A stretch of DNA of 64,000 bases from Ascidia mentula (taxonomy: Eukaryota; Chordata; Ascidiacea; Phlebobranchia; Ascidiidae). How positions within the stretch are numbered: position 1 is the stretch's first letter; the number at the start of each line of letters is the position of its first letter. The notes beneath the pieces were generated by a model, which had not been told where the DNA came from, ran no database searches, and was given only the letters and a program-made list of their open reading frames with translations. Location: assembly GCA_947561715.1 (NCBI GenBank), contig OX387203.1, positions 1,054,001 through 1,118,000 of the forward strand, written 5' to 3'. Both the position numbers and the translations under genes were made by a program. Shown here in pieces: positions 17,132 to 29,900 of the stretch.

Positions 17132-20100
17132 GGGCGCTATGACAAAGCTATTCCTCTATTTTTTTAAGCGGGAAACGAATTCTAGAAAAAACGACAAGTT
17201 TTCAACTTTGAAGAATTGCCGTCTACGTGGCATGACGTAATTTAGGCTAGGTAATAACGCCCGATTTCCTGTTGTTCAATAAGGTGGACAGAAGGAGCTT
17301 TTGGGGATTGAAAAACAATTTAAAACATTACTAATTTAAAACTAAAACAAAACCAGTGGTTTGAGACATTTAAAAACTAAAACATATTTATTGAAGTTAC
17401 TGGATAATATGGGCTACATCGCATTGCATAAAAACTGCTCGTATAAAATATTTTTTCATCACAACGAAAACTAGCTTTTCATTCTGGAATCCTAGCGCGC
17501 TTTTAATCTGCGACAGACGGAGGCTATATGAGATAGCAGACAAGCACAACGCACCCACACCATCGATCAAACAGAACATCGAGCGTAAATTGCAAGACAC
17601 GCTAAGGTTACTCAGGTATTCATGTGGTCAGACAAGTATTTACCGACGTGTTCCCCCATGGTGAAACAGCGCCCCTGGGGTTTAGATTGGAATCTGTCGT
17701 TGTAAATGACTATCCGACCATATGGTGTCAAAGGTTGTTGTGAACCCCTGTTAGTTTCTGGGTCACTCTAACGTCGAAACTTATTTTTTTCATATTTTTT
17801 ACAACGATCATTGCACACTCGTGGATTGAGTATAGGCCTACACTGTCGGTGTCACTACTACTAAAGCTAGTCTGCTTACAGACAAGGCGTCCTTTCTTTT
17901 TTCGTCAACTGCATTGCTTACTTTGTGAGCGAAAAACTGTCGCATTTTTTAAGCGAAAAACATCTCCTTCGGCTGTTTGAATAATTCTCGGTGATTCCAA
18001 CTACGAAAGTAATTGAAGTACGAACTCCTGACAACAGACAATAATCTCATTGTTTACGCGGCCTTAAACGTTAAACTATGCTAGCATCAGTTATGAAATT
18101 ATGTTAAAAATTCCTGGGACGATTGAATTTACAAGAAATGAGCATTTGTTAACTAAGCTTGAAAGTTGAAAGTTGTTGTTAAAAGTCTAGTGAGGATCAT
18201 TTTTTAAATTTGCCTGAGAAGTTTCCCGATTTTTCCCAAATATTCAAATGAGGTTTAACATTTAAATGCATTGAACTGCATTCTCCCTCCTTATTCTCGA
18301 AGTAGAACAGATTTTATTTATATTTCAATTTCTATCTACGTCACAATGGAATTAGAATTTATGCAAATGTTGATCGAAACCAAACTTTCACAATAATTTG
18401 GGGTATTTCCCACTTAATTTTGTTCATTGTCTTTTCTACAAAACGTTTAGGTTCCTCTGTATAAAGAACGAGGGGGTGGGGTTTAAGCAAATGTCGAACG
18501 GTTTATTGTTACTTGAAAGAGTTTTGAAAAACTTTACAACGATTATGTATTCAGTCTGAATATTTCAAAGAATTTTTTGTGCAATAATCGGACAAACAAA
18601 AAGTACAGCCTATATTAGTTTAGCCTAAGAAGCTGCTGACTCTAAATCACTGTCCGATTTCTTCAAGCAAATCACTTTAATTCGGAACCAGGTGCCATGT
18701 GCCCGAAACCACATCAGATTTTTTCTAGTTGTGAGTCAATCGCCTTGCTATTGCTGACAACGTTGTCAGTAAAAATGCAATTTGCTGACACCCTGGAGAT
18801 GGAACTGCATTATATACACGCAATACATCCTGTGTTAATCGTGTACAACACAATTCCCATCCGCAATGAGACGGAAATTGACGCAAAAAAGCACTTCAAC
18901 CAACTTTTTTGCGTGACCTTCACACGAAACCTCACCGTGACCTTGTATTTCACCTCCACTATGTGTGTTGTCCTCAACAATCTTGTCAACAATTATTGTA
19001 ACAGTTTGTTAATGAAGCTGTCTGATGCAGGGTGAACTCTAAAGATTATCTGTTAAAATTTCTTGCAACTTCCTAAACGGGGGGAGGTAATAATTGTGTT
19101 TATCCCACCCTCTGAAATCAACTTTTTATCGGCTATTAGTTTTTGCAGTGTCTTTACAGCCAATACCAGGAGAACATTATTGCCATTATATTGTCGCACT
19201 AGGAGGTCGTACGAGTCTAAGGGGTCATGAATGTCGTTGTTTCCTTTACGAATTTCTCCACATAAAGCCTCGCCCTTCCTATACAATTTTATGTTCTTCC
19301 ACAAAATACTTCTCACCGGCGAATTAGTGTCCTCTGTAGGTTCCGGTTACGTTCATGGCGTTTTTTAAGTAGTCTCAAATCGGCAATTATCCTCAATACC
19401 AGAAAACTGCCGTTGCGGAAACGCCCATTTTTATACAAAATATTCCTAGCTCTCATTCAAACCTCCAGCTAACTTCACGCAAATCGACGACCGGCACTTA
19501 ACGACCGCTTAATTCGACATAACTGCTGGTGTATAGATCGCTGTATGAGTGCCCACACAAAGAATGCTTTGCTCGGAAACTCGGAACATCTTTTCGTTGA
19601 ACACAAAACGTCTTTTGACTCTTAACTCTACAAGGTTATAGGTGGTTCCCCTTCTTGAGGCTAGATTTTGCACAAGTGCAAGTAATATGAATGGTATGCG
19701 GACGTGTTTCGCGTGACTGCTGATTAAACGCACGTAAGACTGAAATCGACCATCAACAATTATCGAATTGCATTCAAGAAACTTTAGAAATAGCTTATTC
19801 GGAAGGTTTGAACAATAATTGCTTCTAAGTCTAAAAATTTAACGAGATACCAGATTACAACAACACTTATAGTATTATCTTGCATTTTTTGCACACGCAA
19901 GTAAGTGACTTTACATAAAATATTATTGGTATTTAAACCAAAGCTTTTCGAAAAAAAATTTCCGCTAACGACTGAAAAACTATATATAAGTTACAACACA
20001 GCGAAGCAGCCTAATGTGCCTTCGGGCTTTGCAAAAAAAGTAGAAAAAATTGGGTTCGAGAAACACGTAAAACGAATGTGGGGCTCGGATCATTCAACAA

Positions 20101-23100
20101 TTTATTACATTTATGTATGCAGTCTGCAACACTTCAGAAGGTTTCATTTTACAATTCACATTGAACAAAAAACATGTTGTTGCGAGACTTCCTTTAGCGA
20201 ACACGTTACTAAATATACAAAATTTACAGTAGTCTTCATTCCCTGTCCGCATATAAGTCTGCTAAATGCGTACGTTAACGTTCAGATGTTAGCAAAGCAT
20301 ACACCTGTGATTTTTGGTTATAGATTGAAATACTGTATCTACATCGCATCGCACATACACACGTTAGCAAACTTTTCTTCACGACAAAAAACACTCAAAG
20401 TGAAGTAAAAACGACAACAAGTTTGACGCCGCGGCGACGACGGCAAGCAAACGTCACAAGCTTACGTAAACTCTAATGAATCACATCATCTTGTGTACCA
20501 GCTTTCAAATGACTTAAAACATCTTGCCATCAGTTAATGCGCCATTAAACGGTGCTGCTTCACTTACTCTCACCATAATTGATCCGACGCTTGCCTGCAA
20601 AGCCGTCCCACTGCAGTACCCGGCTTTCTAATCCTCGTTTTGAATAAGCAATCAGCGCGTTTACGTCGGAGGAAAACAGCATATCTCGCATGATGATGCG
20701 TTGGGAATTGGCGTAATTACGAGTCACGTGTTTAAAGAAAAAGGCGCCAGAAAATACTTCTCCGTTGAAATATCGCCGCTGGACGAGGTCACGTTTTGAC
20801 GACGTTTCTGCACTTCGCTGTAAGTCAAAAATTGCGCACTCGTTTTTCGGCCCGTGTGAGGTTTCACAGTTTATTTTGGGACTGTGACTCTTTGCCGATG
20901 ACGTTCATGTTTTAAGTGCTATATAGATTAATCTTGCATCAACAGAAATTGGTTTCCAATCTTATTGACGTCATGATGAACCCTATATAGTACAAAATCG
21001 TAAGGCCTGTGGTGCTCTAACAAATATTTTTCCAAATTTCTTGTGACGAGGCAAGTTGTACATTTCTTTAAATAAGAAAAGTTAAATTGCCAATGTAACC
21101 GATACTGAAAGTACACGCAAATTTGTATGGGAAGAAATTATTTTTTGGAACCATAACCTCGCACCCCCCATATACCCAAGGTTGGGAACCAACTGATCTT
21201 GCAGCTGTTGCCGCAATTGCTCGATTTGAATTTTAGTGATAAACCTTGATTAAGCGGACCTGAATAACTCCTTATGCTGTCGTTTTATCCTCCTATTTCC
21301 ACTACCTGAGCACCCAAGAAAAGCCAGTTACTATAAAATGCTCAGTGCTGCATGTTGAATTGGTTAATAAACCTTTCTAGCAGGCAACCCACGTACATAA
21401 GTTTCACGTTGCATTCAACAATTGCGGAACAGTATTGGTGTGGAGCGAGCACAACAGATTTGCGGTTGCTTGGTTGTATTGCACATACACGGAAATAGAT
21501 ATGCACTGTGACAATCCAACGTTTGCGGCTCGAAGTTGTGCAGTGTTTACAATTTCAAAAAATACAATTTCGTTGTGTTGGGTTGCAGAGCAGTGTTTCC
21601 AAAACTTTTTTGTCGCTGGAACCATGTAAGGTTATTTAAGTTGTCAAAGACTTGCAGATCTCGAAAGTATATATAGCAAACCTTGAGTCTTTATGTAAAA
21701 TCCGAGGTCTCTAAAAAGCCAAATAACCTTTTTACTATCCAACATAAAAGATTAATTTTAGGCGATGAAAGTAAGCTTTTTAAATAATCTTTTATTGCGT
21801 ATGATCATAGCATGGCAAGTGTTTCTAATAAAAATAATGACTTTTAAAGTCATAAACCGCCTCCTACAATTTTGTAGTTCATTTTAGAGCCGAGTGCAAG
21901 TTTTACGCACGGTGTTTTTCCGTTTGTAACACACGGACCGCATTGTGCCGAGGGCAAAAGTACGCACACCTCCAATTTCAACGTATCATAATCAACCCGG
22001 ATTTCCTCGTGGTTTAATCGTGCCAACCCACACATACGACTATCAGGTATTTTTACACATGCGTAAAGCATATGTATTTGTTCAATGGAGATTTTCTGTT
22101 AAATTTAACTGGTTTGGTGCAGAAGCATTGGTTTATTGGTAAAGGAACTTACTTGACCGCCGCGTTTATTCCAATAAAATTGGTCACACTGCAAAAACAT
22201 GAAATAATCCCCTCAAAATACCCAGGCTATTTACTGTGTTCCGTAAAAACAGGATGAACCCGGAGTATTTTAGCAAATACTATAGGACTAGACTACAGCA
22301 TGCTCTGTGTTCTAGGAAAATGAACGATAACAGGAAAGAAAGTTTCCGTCTGTCTTTTAAGACTCAACTGCAGTCATTGTGACAACTTGGGCGTTTCCGT
22401 CATAACAGGAAATCAAATACTACAGTCTGTCTCTGTTTAAAATGCATGAATGGAGACTGCAAGCACGTGGTCGCAACATTTCGAGGAAAAACCAACGCCC
22501 CTACTGGAGTAACAATACTGTGTATTTGGGAGGCGTTTTACTACATCCTATACGTCGCATTGATCAATCAGATGTTGTTATGCGTCAAGTGTAAAAACAC
22601 TTCGCAGCTGACCTTTATAGCAAATATAGGTTTTGGGGAGGCAATTTGTACCAAGTTAAAATTTTTATTCAAATTTGGACCCTGGTGAATAACAAGACCC
22701 GATTGCCTTTTGTTGTTGGGTTAATTAGTTTTCATTAAAAAAAGTTACAGTTCAAACGTTGCAACAATTCACAAACTGAATGCCACAAAACAACTTTCTT
22801 ATCCGTTCCGTACTGATTTACATTTAAATTCCATGCTTATAGATTACTGCATGCCATCAATAAACCCCCAACATTTAACCATTAAATATTTATTAAACCG
22901 GCACCGTCGCGCCACCAAGGGAATAAATGTCAACGATCGGTTGTCTGATACTCTTCTATGACGTCATTGAGCGTCGTTTTTACGTCAATAAAGGAAACTA
23001 TTGATTGAATAGTTTTGTAAGCGATTATTGGCTCGTTTTCCATACCTCTGAGGTTAGTTTAATGGCTGTTTATTGACAAGCGGTGCCTATTAGGCATATA

Positions 23101-26100
23101 TGAGCCAGATGTCTGTTCTTAAGAAACCGCGGTGGCTTGGCGTTAAAAAACCTACGCTCATGTTGAAAGCCAGTGTTTTTCTGATGTTGGCTGTATTTTT
23201 CTTTTTTTTTGAACTACACTAGTAAGTTTGGATTTAATGTTTTTGAAAAAAACGAAACAAACTTAAATCTGAAAAAAACGAAACTATTTAAGTAAAAATG
23301 TGCAACATAACTTAACCAGTCCCAAGACCGGAAAATTGCGCCTTGTTTAGAATTCTTTGATCCACACAAAGTCTGTTGTCACACTTTATAGTGTATTTAC
23401 TTTTTTACCACACCGGGATTTAAACCAAGGACATCCTGGGCACGAATCCTAATCAGGTTTTCCTTTTGGTATATAGGTCAAACGCATGGTGCCAACCCCT
23501 CTTCCAAGTTTATGTTGCACAACGCCCGCCTGTCATCTCGCGGACAAAAGTATAGTAGTTTTCATAAGAAACAACATGAAAGTCAAAATCGAGCCAATTC
23601 AAAGGCTCCCCTGGCAAAACATTATTTATTCTATAGGTTCCCAACTTTATTTTCAAATTAACTCCATGGCAGCCTTTGAAGACTAGATTTACCGGCGTGT
23701 TTTAACATACTAATTTTGCAGAATAGTTTTACAGGCAGAGAGGTTTTAAAATACATAGGCTGCTCGAACGAAATTGTATCGAACTTAGAAACAGTGCAGC
23801 GAAGAAAAGAACTAATGTAAAATCAACTAATGGTTTTGGCAAAACATAACCGTTCAAAAAGTACACGATGTAAAAGTTTGCGAATTTCTGCTCGTTGTTC
23901 GTCTAATCCAGGAGTTCTTAAACGGTGGGAGATGGGAGGTTATAGAGTTGTAGGTGGGAAATTTGTCAACAACGAAATATAAAAAAATTGGAAAAGAAAT
24001 TGTGTGTCCTACAGTTATTGGCAATTGGCCACGAGGCCAAAAAGTAAAACAGACATAGCGCAAATGCAATTGTTAAATTCTTAGTCACAAAATTTAAATA
24101 CTGGGAAATAAGGATTCCGTTTAAACTGAAAGTAGGAAATGAGAAGAAAAAAGTTAGAACCACTGATCTCATAAATAATTCTTGAAAGAAGGGCTTTTGA
24201 ATTGTCTGAGCAGACGTCCAGTATGTTGAACCTTGTCATTCGATAGAACAGGTACACAATTATAAACGACAGACACTTTATTATCATCCACAATTATGTG
24301 AAGAAATCGCACCATTGATAAAAATGAAGCTGTTGGGTTAATTGCATGGAGTAGTTTTGTACCACAATGATTTGACATAATTAATTACTGCACCTTATTC
24401 ATATATGTTTAGTTCATTGCTACCATGGCTTGTTGGCAAATCTGCATAATTATTTGGTTTTGTGACTTGTATAGTTCAAATTTGGGGATGGCAGCATGTC
24501 ACAAAAAATATGTACAACACAAAAATTCTAGTGCATCTCAAATTCTTACAGGCAACCAATTGGTGATTGTGAATGGCACATGTATAATTGTTATATTTCC
24601 ACAAAATAAAAAAAACATAACTTTTTTATTATTCTCTCACATGGTTTTGATTGTCTTTTTACAATGGCTGAGATTAGCAAATGAAAATTTGCAACAAAAT
24701 ATCGAGAGTAAAAGCTACATAACCAGGGAAAAATACAGTTGTGAAATAAAATGATTAAGAAGCAATGTGATGGTCCAGATTACAACCTGGATGTTACAGA
24801 AATAAACTTTGAAGATGTTGGTGTTCGCAAACAAAAGAAAGTTCTAAATTTTGGTGTGTCAATAGAAGATCATAACATTTACATTTTTAATCATGCCAAG
24901 AAGATAATCTGGACCAACACTCTTTACAACAGCACATCACAATCAATCAATGTAAAAACAAGTAGGTTAAAATGACAAGACACAACAAGACAATATTCAC
25001 CATTGGTTTGGAACTCTTAACAATGAGAAAAAACAACAAACATTAATGGAAATGGAAAATATACAGAGAACAATACACACACTGGACAATCTGTAAACAA
25101 ACATTCATACAATTTTAAAAATTAAGAAATATTGCCCATATTACCATAATTTGGGTTCAACATTATTAAATTTTCAAACACAAAGATGCTTTCAAACAAA
25201 ACGAAGTTATGAAGACAAAAAGGAAATGTTTACCAAGTTTTTCCTATGCTGTTACATGATCAAACTTAATTAATGATGATAGTTTTTAATTAAGCAAATA
25301 CTGAATTCCTTCTGATACAAATCAAGGCAGGGCAAAAACAAATAAATAAATAAGTGTTTCCTATAATTTTCTAAGGTTAAATACTACAGAGCATGCGAGA
25401 AACAACAACATTTTAACACAGGACTACCCTCTGCCCAAACCAAAAATTAAGGTTATTGCCTATACAAATTCTTTAGCTTTAGTTTTATTGTTTAATGGAC
25501 CAGCAAAATACATGGTGTTAAAAATATCAACATTGTTACAAAAAACTATTGGAATTAGCACGCTTGTTAAAATAAGCACTCTTGTATTTCCATAAATTTT
25601 ACCCCTAAAATCTTAGAAAGATACACAAAATGTCAACCCTCTATACATAAAGATCTTTGTAATACAAGAAATACCAAACAAAATTATTTAAATCTTGTGA
25701 CGAGTGTTTAATTAAACCCAGCAAAAAATATTTACAAGTGTTTAATATCAGGGTCTAAACACAGCTAGGCAAATTTTACATTGTTTTGGATTTGGATGTG
25801 ATAGTTTATAACAAGCTACCTTTGTAACATAATTTTTAAGATCATGTGGAGACCGCAATTGACAATTTTTACAAGTTGAAGTACATGCGAGTTAAAATCC
25901 CCCTTAAGGATTTCAGATGCCTGATTTTACAGAAATTATGATTTTTTGAAAATATTTATGTACAATTATTGGCTGCAAACCACAGGCTAGATTGATATTT
26001 AACAAAGACAAAAATTTGATCAATCTGTATTGTCCTAGGCCAGAATATAAAAGTTTGTTAAAAAAACTTTTTTACAGTTTCATTTGTTCATTGCAGTGTA

Positions 26101-26781
26101 ACTGAGCTTTGGAATAATTGCCAAACTTTTATCGAAACTTTGAACTTGACAGCGGAGATTTTTTTACAAACACAGATATTACACATGAAAAATTTTTTTT
26201 TTGATTTTTATAATTTTTTGATTTTTTTATATTTTTGTTAAAAAAAAATACATGTAAAAATATGGAAAAAAACAAGTTTTTCCATAATTATTATCCACCA
26301 TTCCAGTTTGGTTTGTACAAAAAAATAATAATCGTTCAAATGAAAACAAAGGTTGGAAGTAGTGATTTTGGAAGCCAATCAGATAATGATGTTTCCAATA
26401 ATATATTATATTTGCGAAATGTAACAAAATTTTTTTTCTTATTTACAAGTTGAACAATCCATAGATTGACATGGTGTCATTAAGTTGAATTCACTAAGTC
26501 CAACCATTGCATTCATTTTTTTTAAATATTTATTTACAATTGTGGGGGAAAAGATTTCTAACTTGGTATTTCCAAACATTTCCTTTTGGTTTGCATGTTG
26601 TATGCAGGAAACTATTAGAGATTGGGAAGCAAAATAATTTTTTACAACTAGAACATGGGGTGGTAATTAAGTAGAAAGTTGTTAGTCATGATTGTTTTTA
26701 AATGTTAAATCATGATAAAAGATGTGAGAGAATTTCTAAAAAACTTTTGATTTGAGCTAAACATGGATCAACACAGTCTTC
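17132..26781. other. Large gene-poor interval
   Basis: About 9.6 kb without any exon chain or protein family I recognise on either strand. The longest open frame, 19905-20408 on the plus strand, starts at GTG and resembles nothing I know. A somewhat GC-richer patch near 20.6-20.9 kb and several TGACGTCA-like sites near 22.96 kb could be regulatory. The last few hundred bases are 3' flank of the unknown-function gene to the right. Confidence 0.45.
26529..26534 (-). terminator. Possible polyadenylation signal of the unknown-function gene
   Basis: The minus strand reads AATAAA about 250 nt past the stop codon. The hexamer is common by chance in such AT-rich DNA, so support is weak. Confidence 0.3.
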
Positions 26782-26971
26782 CTAATCTGGGCACTCCAAG
26801 TCTGGCCGAGCACATTCTCCACACAGCCTCCCTCTGCATTCGGGGCAAATGTACAAAGGCCTTGTTGGAGAAAGAAGTGAAGGACAGTGAACACAGTACA
26901 GGTCGTCAACCATCGGGGGACGATTCGCCTGGTTGTGGATGAAGACATCACCATGGTAACTGATGTTGGGT
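26782..26971 (-). CDS. Terminal exon with putative zinc-binding cysteine cluster
   Basis: This is the last exon of the unknown-function gene. It joins the preceding exon (27619-27699) in phase 2, giving an arginine codon at the junction. Its frame contains YCVHC, then 12 residues, CPEC, CGEC and a last Cys before the stop: three CxxC knuckles plus one more Cys, enough for one or two zinc ions. Of the two other frames in this stretch, one closes quickly at a TGA and the other stays open but has no such pattern. RING, B-box and zinc-ribbon spacings do not match exactly, so I name no fold. Confidence 0.7.
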
Positions 26972-29900
26972 CTACACAACAAGTTAAGTATTGAAACACA
27001 TTGTCGCAAAGCTATCAGATATTTTAGTTGTTAAAAAGGAATGTCCCCACTGCATATTTATTATTGTTTCTCTATCGTGGTCAGCACCACAACAGTGTAT
27101 ATTAGCATTAACTTGTTTTGGTTGAGAACTTCTTTCATAGCAGTCAAGAAAGCCTGCATACATTACAACCAAACCCAACCATATTTGACTAAACCACAAG
27201 CATCAAATACACAATTCATAACACAAAACCCATTAGATGGCAATTTCAGTGTGATGATTGCACCAACATGTAGTAAAACAATACTAATTTAAAAGTCTGT
27301 TCTTCTGGCACAATTAAAACGTAACTTTTATTCACCGACGTTTCGCCATTACTCTGAGGAAGCCTTATTGGATAGCAGGCGAAACGTCGGTCAATTAAGT
27401 TACGTTTTTATTGTGCCAGAAGAACAGAATATTAAATTACAATATGCCAGGCAGCAACAGAAACATTCTATTTGTGAAAAACAACACTGTAAACTAGCTG
27501 GTAACTGACCCATGAAATCATTGCAAACATGTGGGCCTTGCTGAATGCTTCGGTTGCATCATGGAGGTTAAGGGTCTTAAAAATATGAGCTGGAGAAGTG
27601 TGAGGGACACAATCTTACCTTTCAACAACAGGCCCTCCACTTCCTCTTTGAAGAAGTTCCAGCAAAGACAGATACTGGTCCAGGATCCTGTTTGACAAAC
27701 TGTAAGAAAAATGACGAAGTGTTCACTGGGTTGTGCTTCACCACTTACTTTGCACAACGAGAACCAACAAATTAATAATTTTGTGCACAATAATATCTGC
27801 TGATTATGAAACTTGATGAAGATTAAAACAAAACTATTTTGATAATATTTTCCCTTCCGTTCTGGTTGTTGAACACCTTTTAGATATGACCCCACTGTAT
27901 AAACACTTACCGGGAAGGGTAAAGAAGGAAGGACATCAGACACAACCAGGAAAGAATGTGTTGGTTGTTTGAAACAACTGAAAAATAAAAATCATGCATA
28001 AGCAAGCTGCACTGATGAAATTTATTAAGTCAAAGTTTGGACCTGTGTGCAGCTTAATATAAATATATAAAAATTTTACGTCAAATTTTTTTCAACTTTA
28101 TTATTTTACAGGAATTTGTAAGAATATTAGTTTGACAATGTGCATAACTTACTCAGACAAACATTTCATTCATACCCTTTACTTCAGATAAAAATATTTG
28201 TTGAACTTAAATAACAAAACATGATACCATGGTTTGGGTTTGGAATAGGTTCTGTCTCACGACCATTTTGTCTTTCAACATCATTTTCCACAAAATCTAA
28301 AATACAAAAATTGTATTTCCAGTTACTATCCAACCATATGGCAGTTTTGTATAAATACACTTTGTTTGCCATAAATTGTACAAAGCACAATGGCATAAAA
28401 AAATCAAGTTAATCGGACTGATATCTAAAGGTTTTTGCTGCACTACACTTGATATAACTGGTAGTTAATATTGAGGTATTACCTTCATCGTCAGAGCACT
28501 GGATGGGATGTTGTCCATTTATCCGATCTCTTCTGTGCGCTTCCATATCATAATCTTCATCATCACTAAGACGGGAAAATTTTTATATATTTTTTTAAAA
28601 AAATTGTTGGTGTTTAAATCATCAACACATTTGAATACATGTTGACTCTGGTGGTAAATTGGTAATAAGAATATCAACTTGTATGTACTCTTGTTTTAGC
28701 GGAAACCTAAAGAATATTTCATATTGACTGTTTTTAAATTAAGTGAATTTAGCGGAAACTTGTTACCCTGTTGGTGGAACAACAGAAGTTGGTTTATCGG
28801 GGGTTTCAAACAAGGTTCCTTCCAACCCGGATTCCACTTCATCATCATGTCCCTTCTTCACAGAAACCTTGGGTCTTAACCGACTTTTAAACCTTTCAAC
28901 CAAATCCCACACGAACCACCAGATGGTGAACCAATGGAGAATCCGATGCCAACCAACTGGTTCTTCTTTCTAATAAAAGAGACCATTTTTATGCTAAATA
29001 TGAAAGTATAGATATTTTTGCAAGAAACAAAGTGATCTTGTACTGCTATTTTTGTTGCCAGGCATACTAATTAATCGGAATTGCTCTTCTGTTGGTTTCC
29101 AATAAACACGTTAGAAACTAAGTGCCAGAAGAGCAACTCCGATTAAAGTGATCTTGGCTTGCCAATCAACTCCAATATACAACAATTGCAAGTAACATGC
29201 ATAATGTTCGTTTCAACACAACTAATTTAGTGCATTGAGATGCAGGAGAAACTCCCATTATTTTACACATTAAACAGGGGTGCATGAGGTAAGACCTTGC
29301 ATGACATAATATTTTATACCATGGGGTTGAGTGCCACCTGATCAAAAGTTTAGCCAAATTCCCTACCACAAACATCTGGTTAACGTTTAGTTTACGTTAG
29401 CATTGGTAGTGATATGGCGCAGTCACGTAGGATAGAACGTAACATTGTAACAACGACGTGTTTTTTGTCATCAAACAAACGTTTTGAGGCATTTTATTAA
29501 CTGTAGTGACATTTCAAGTCATTTGCATGAGTAACCTGTAGTGCAACAACAGCACTGACGTATCTACAACCTGTGTGACGTCATGGAAAGTTTTGGGTAA
29601 AGTTCCACTTGCCACGTGTCACTTCTTTGCAAATTTTGTTTTGGGAAAAAACCCACAAGATCAGTTTGAAAACGCCTTTTTTAATCCCGTTGGACAATAG
29701 TTGATTTGAACTTTATGATAAATGTCATCAACACACGCAGATTTCCGTTTAATTAAAATTCGTGACGTTTCATTTCCAATGGGTAACAACCAAACTTCAA
29801 GCAACTATAACTGATGACAGCTAAGTACATTCTGCATCAATGTTTAAATTTGAAGCAAGTACCTGAATTCGCAACAAATCTTATTGCAACCGCGCACAGA

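Noticed and set aside
27510..27540. A 31-nt mini-exon (SKAHMFAMISW) before the terminal cysteine exon
   Set aside because: With it the cysteine-rich frame cannot be joined. Splicing 27619-27699 directly to 26782-26971 keeps phase perfectly.
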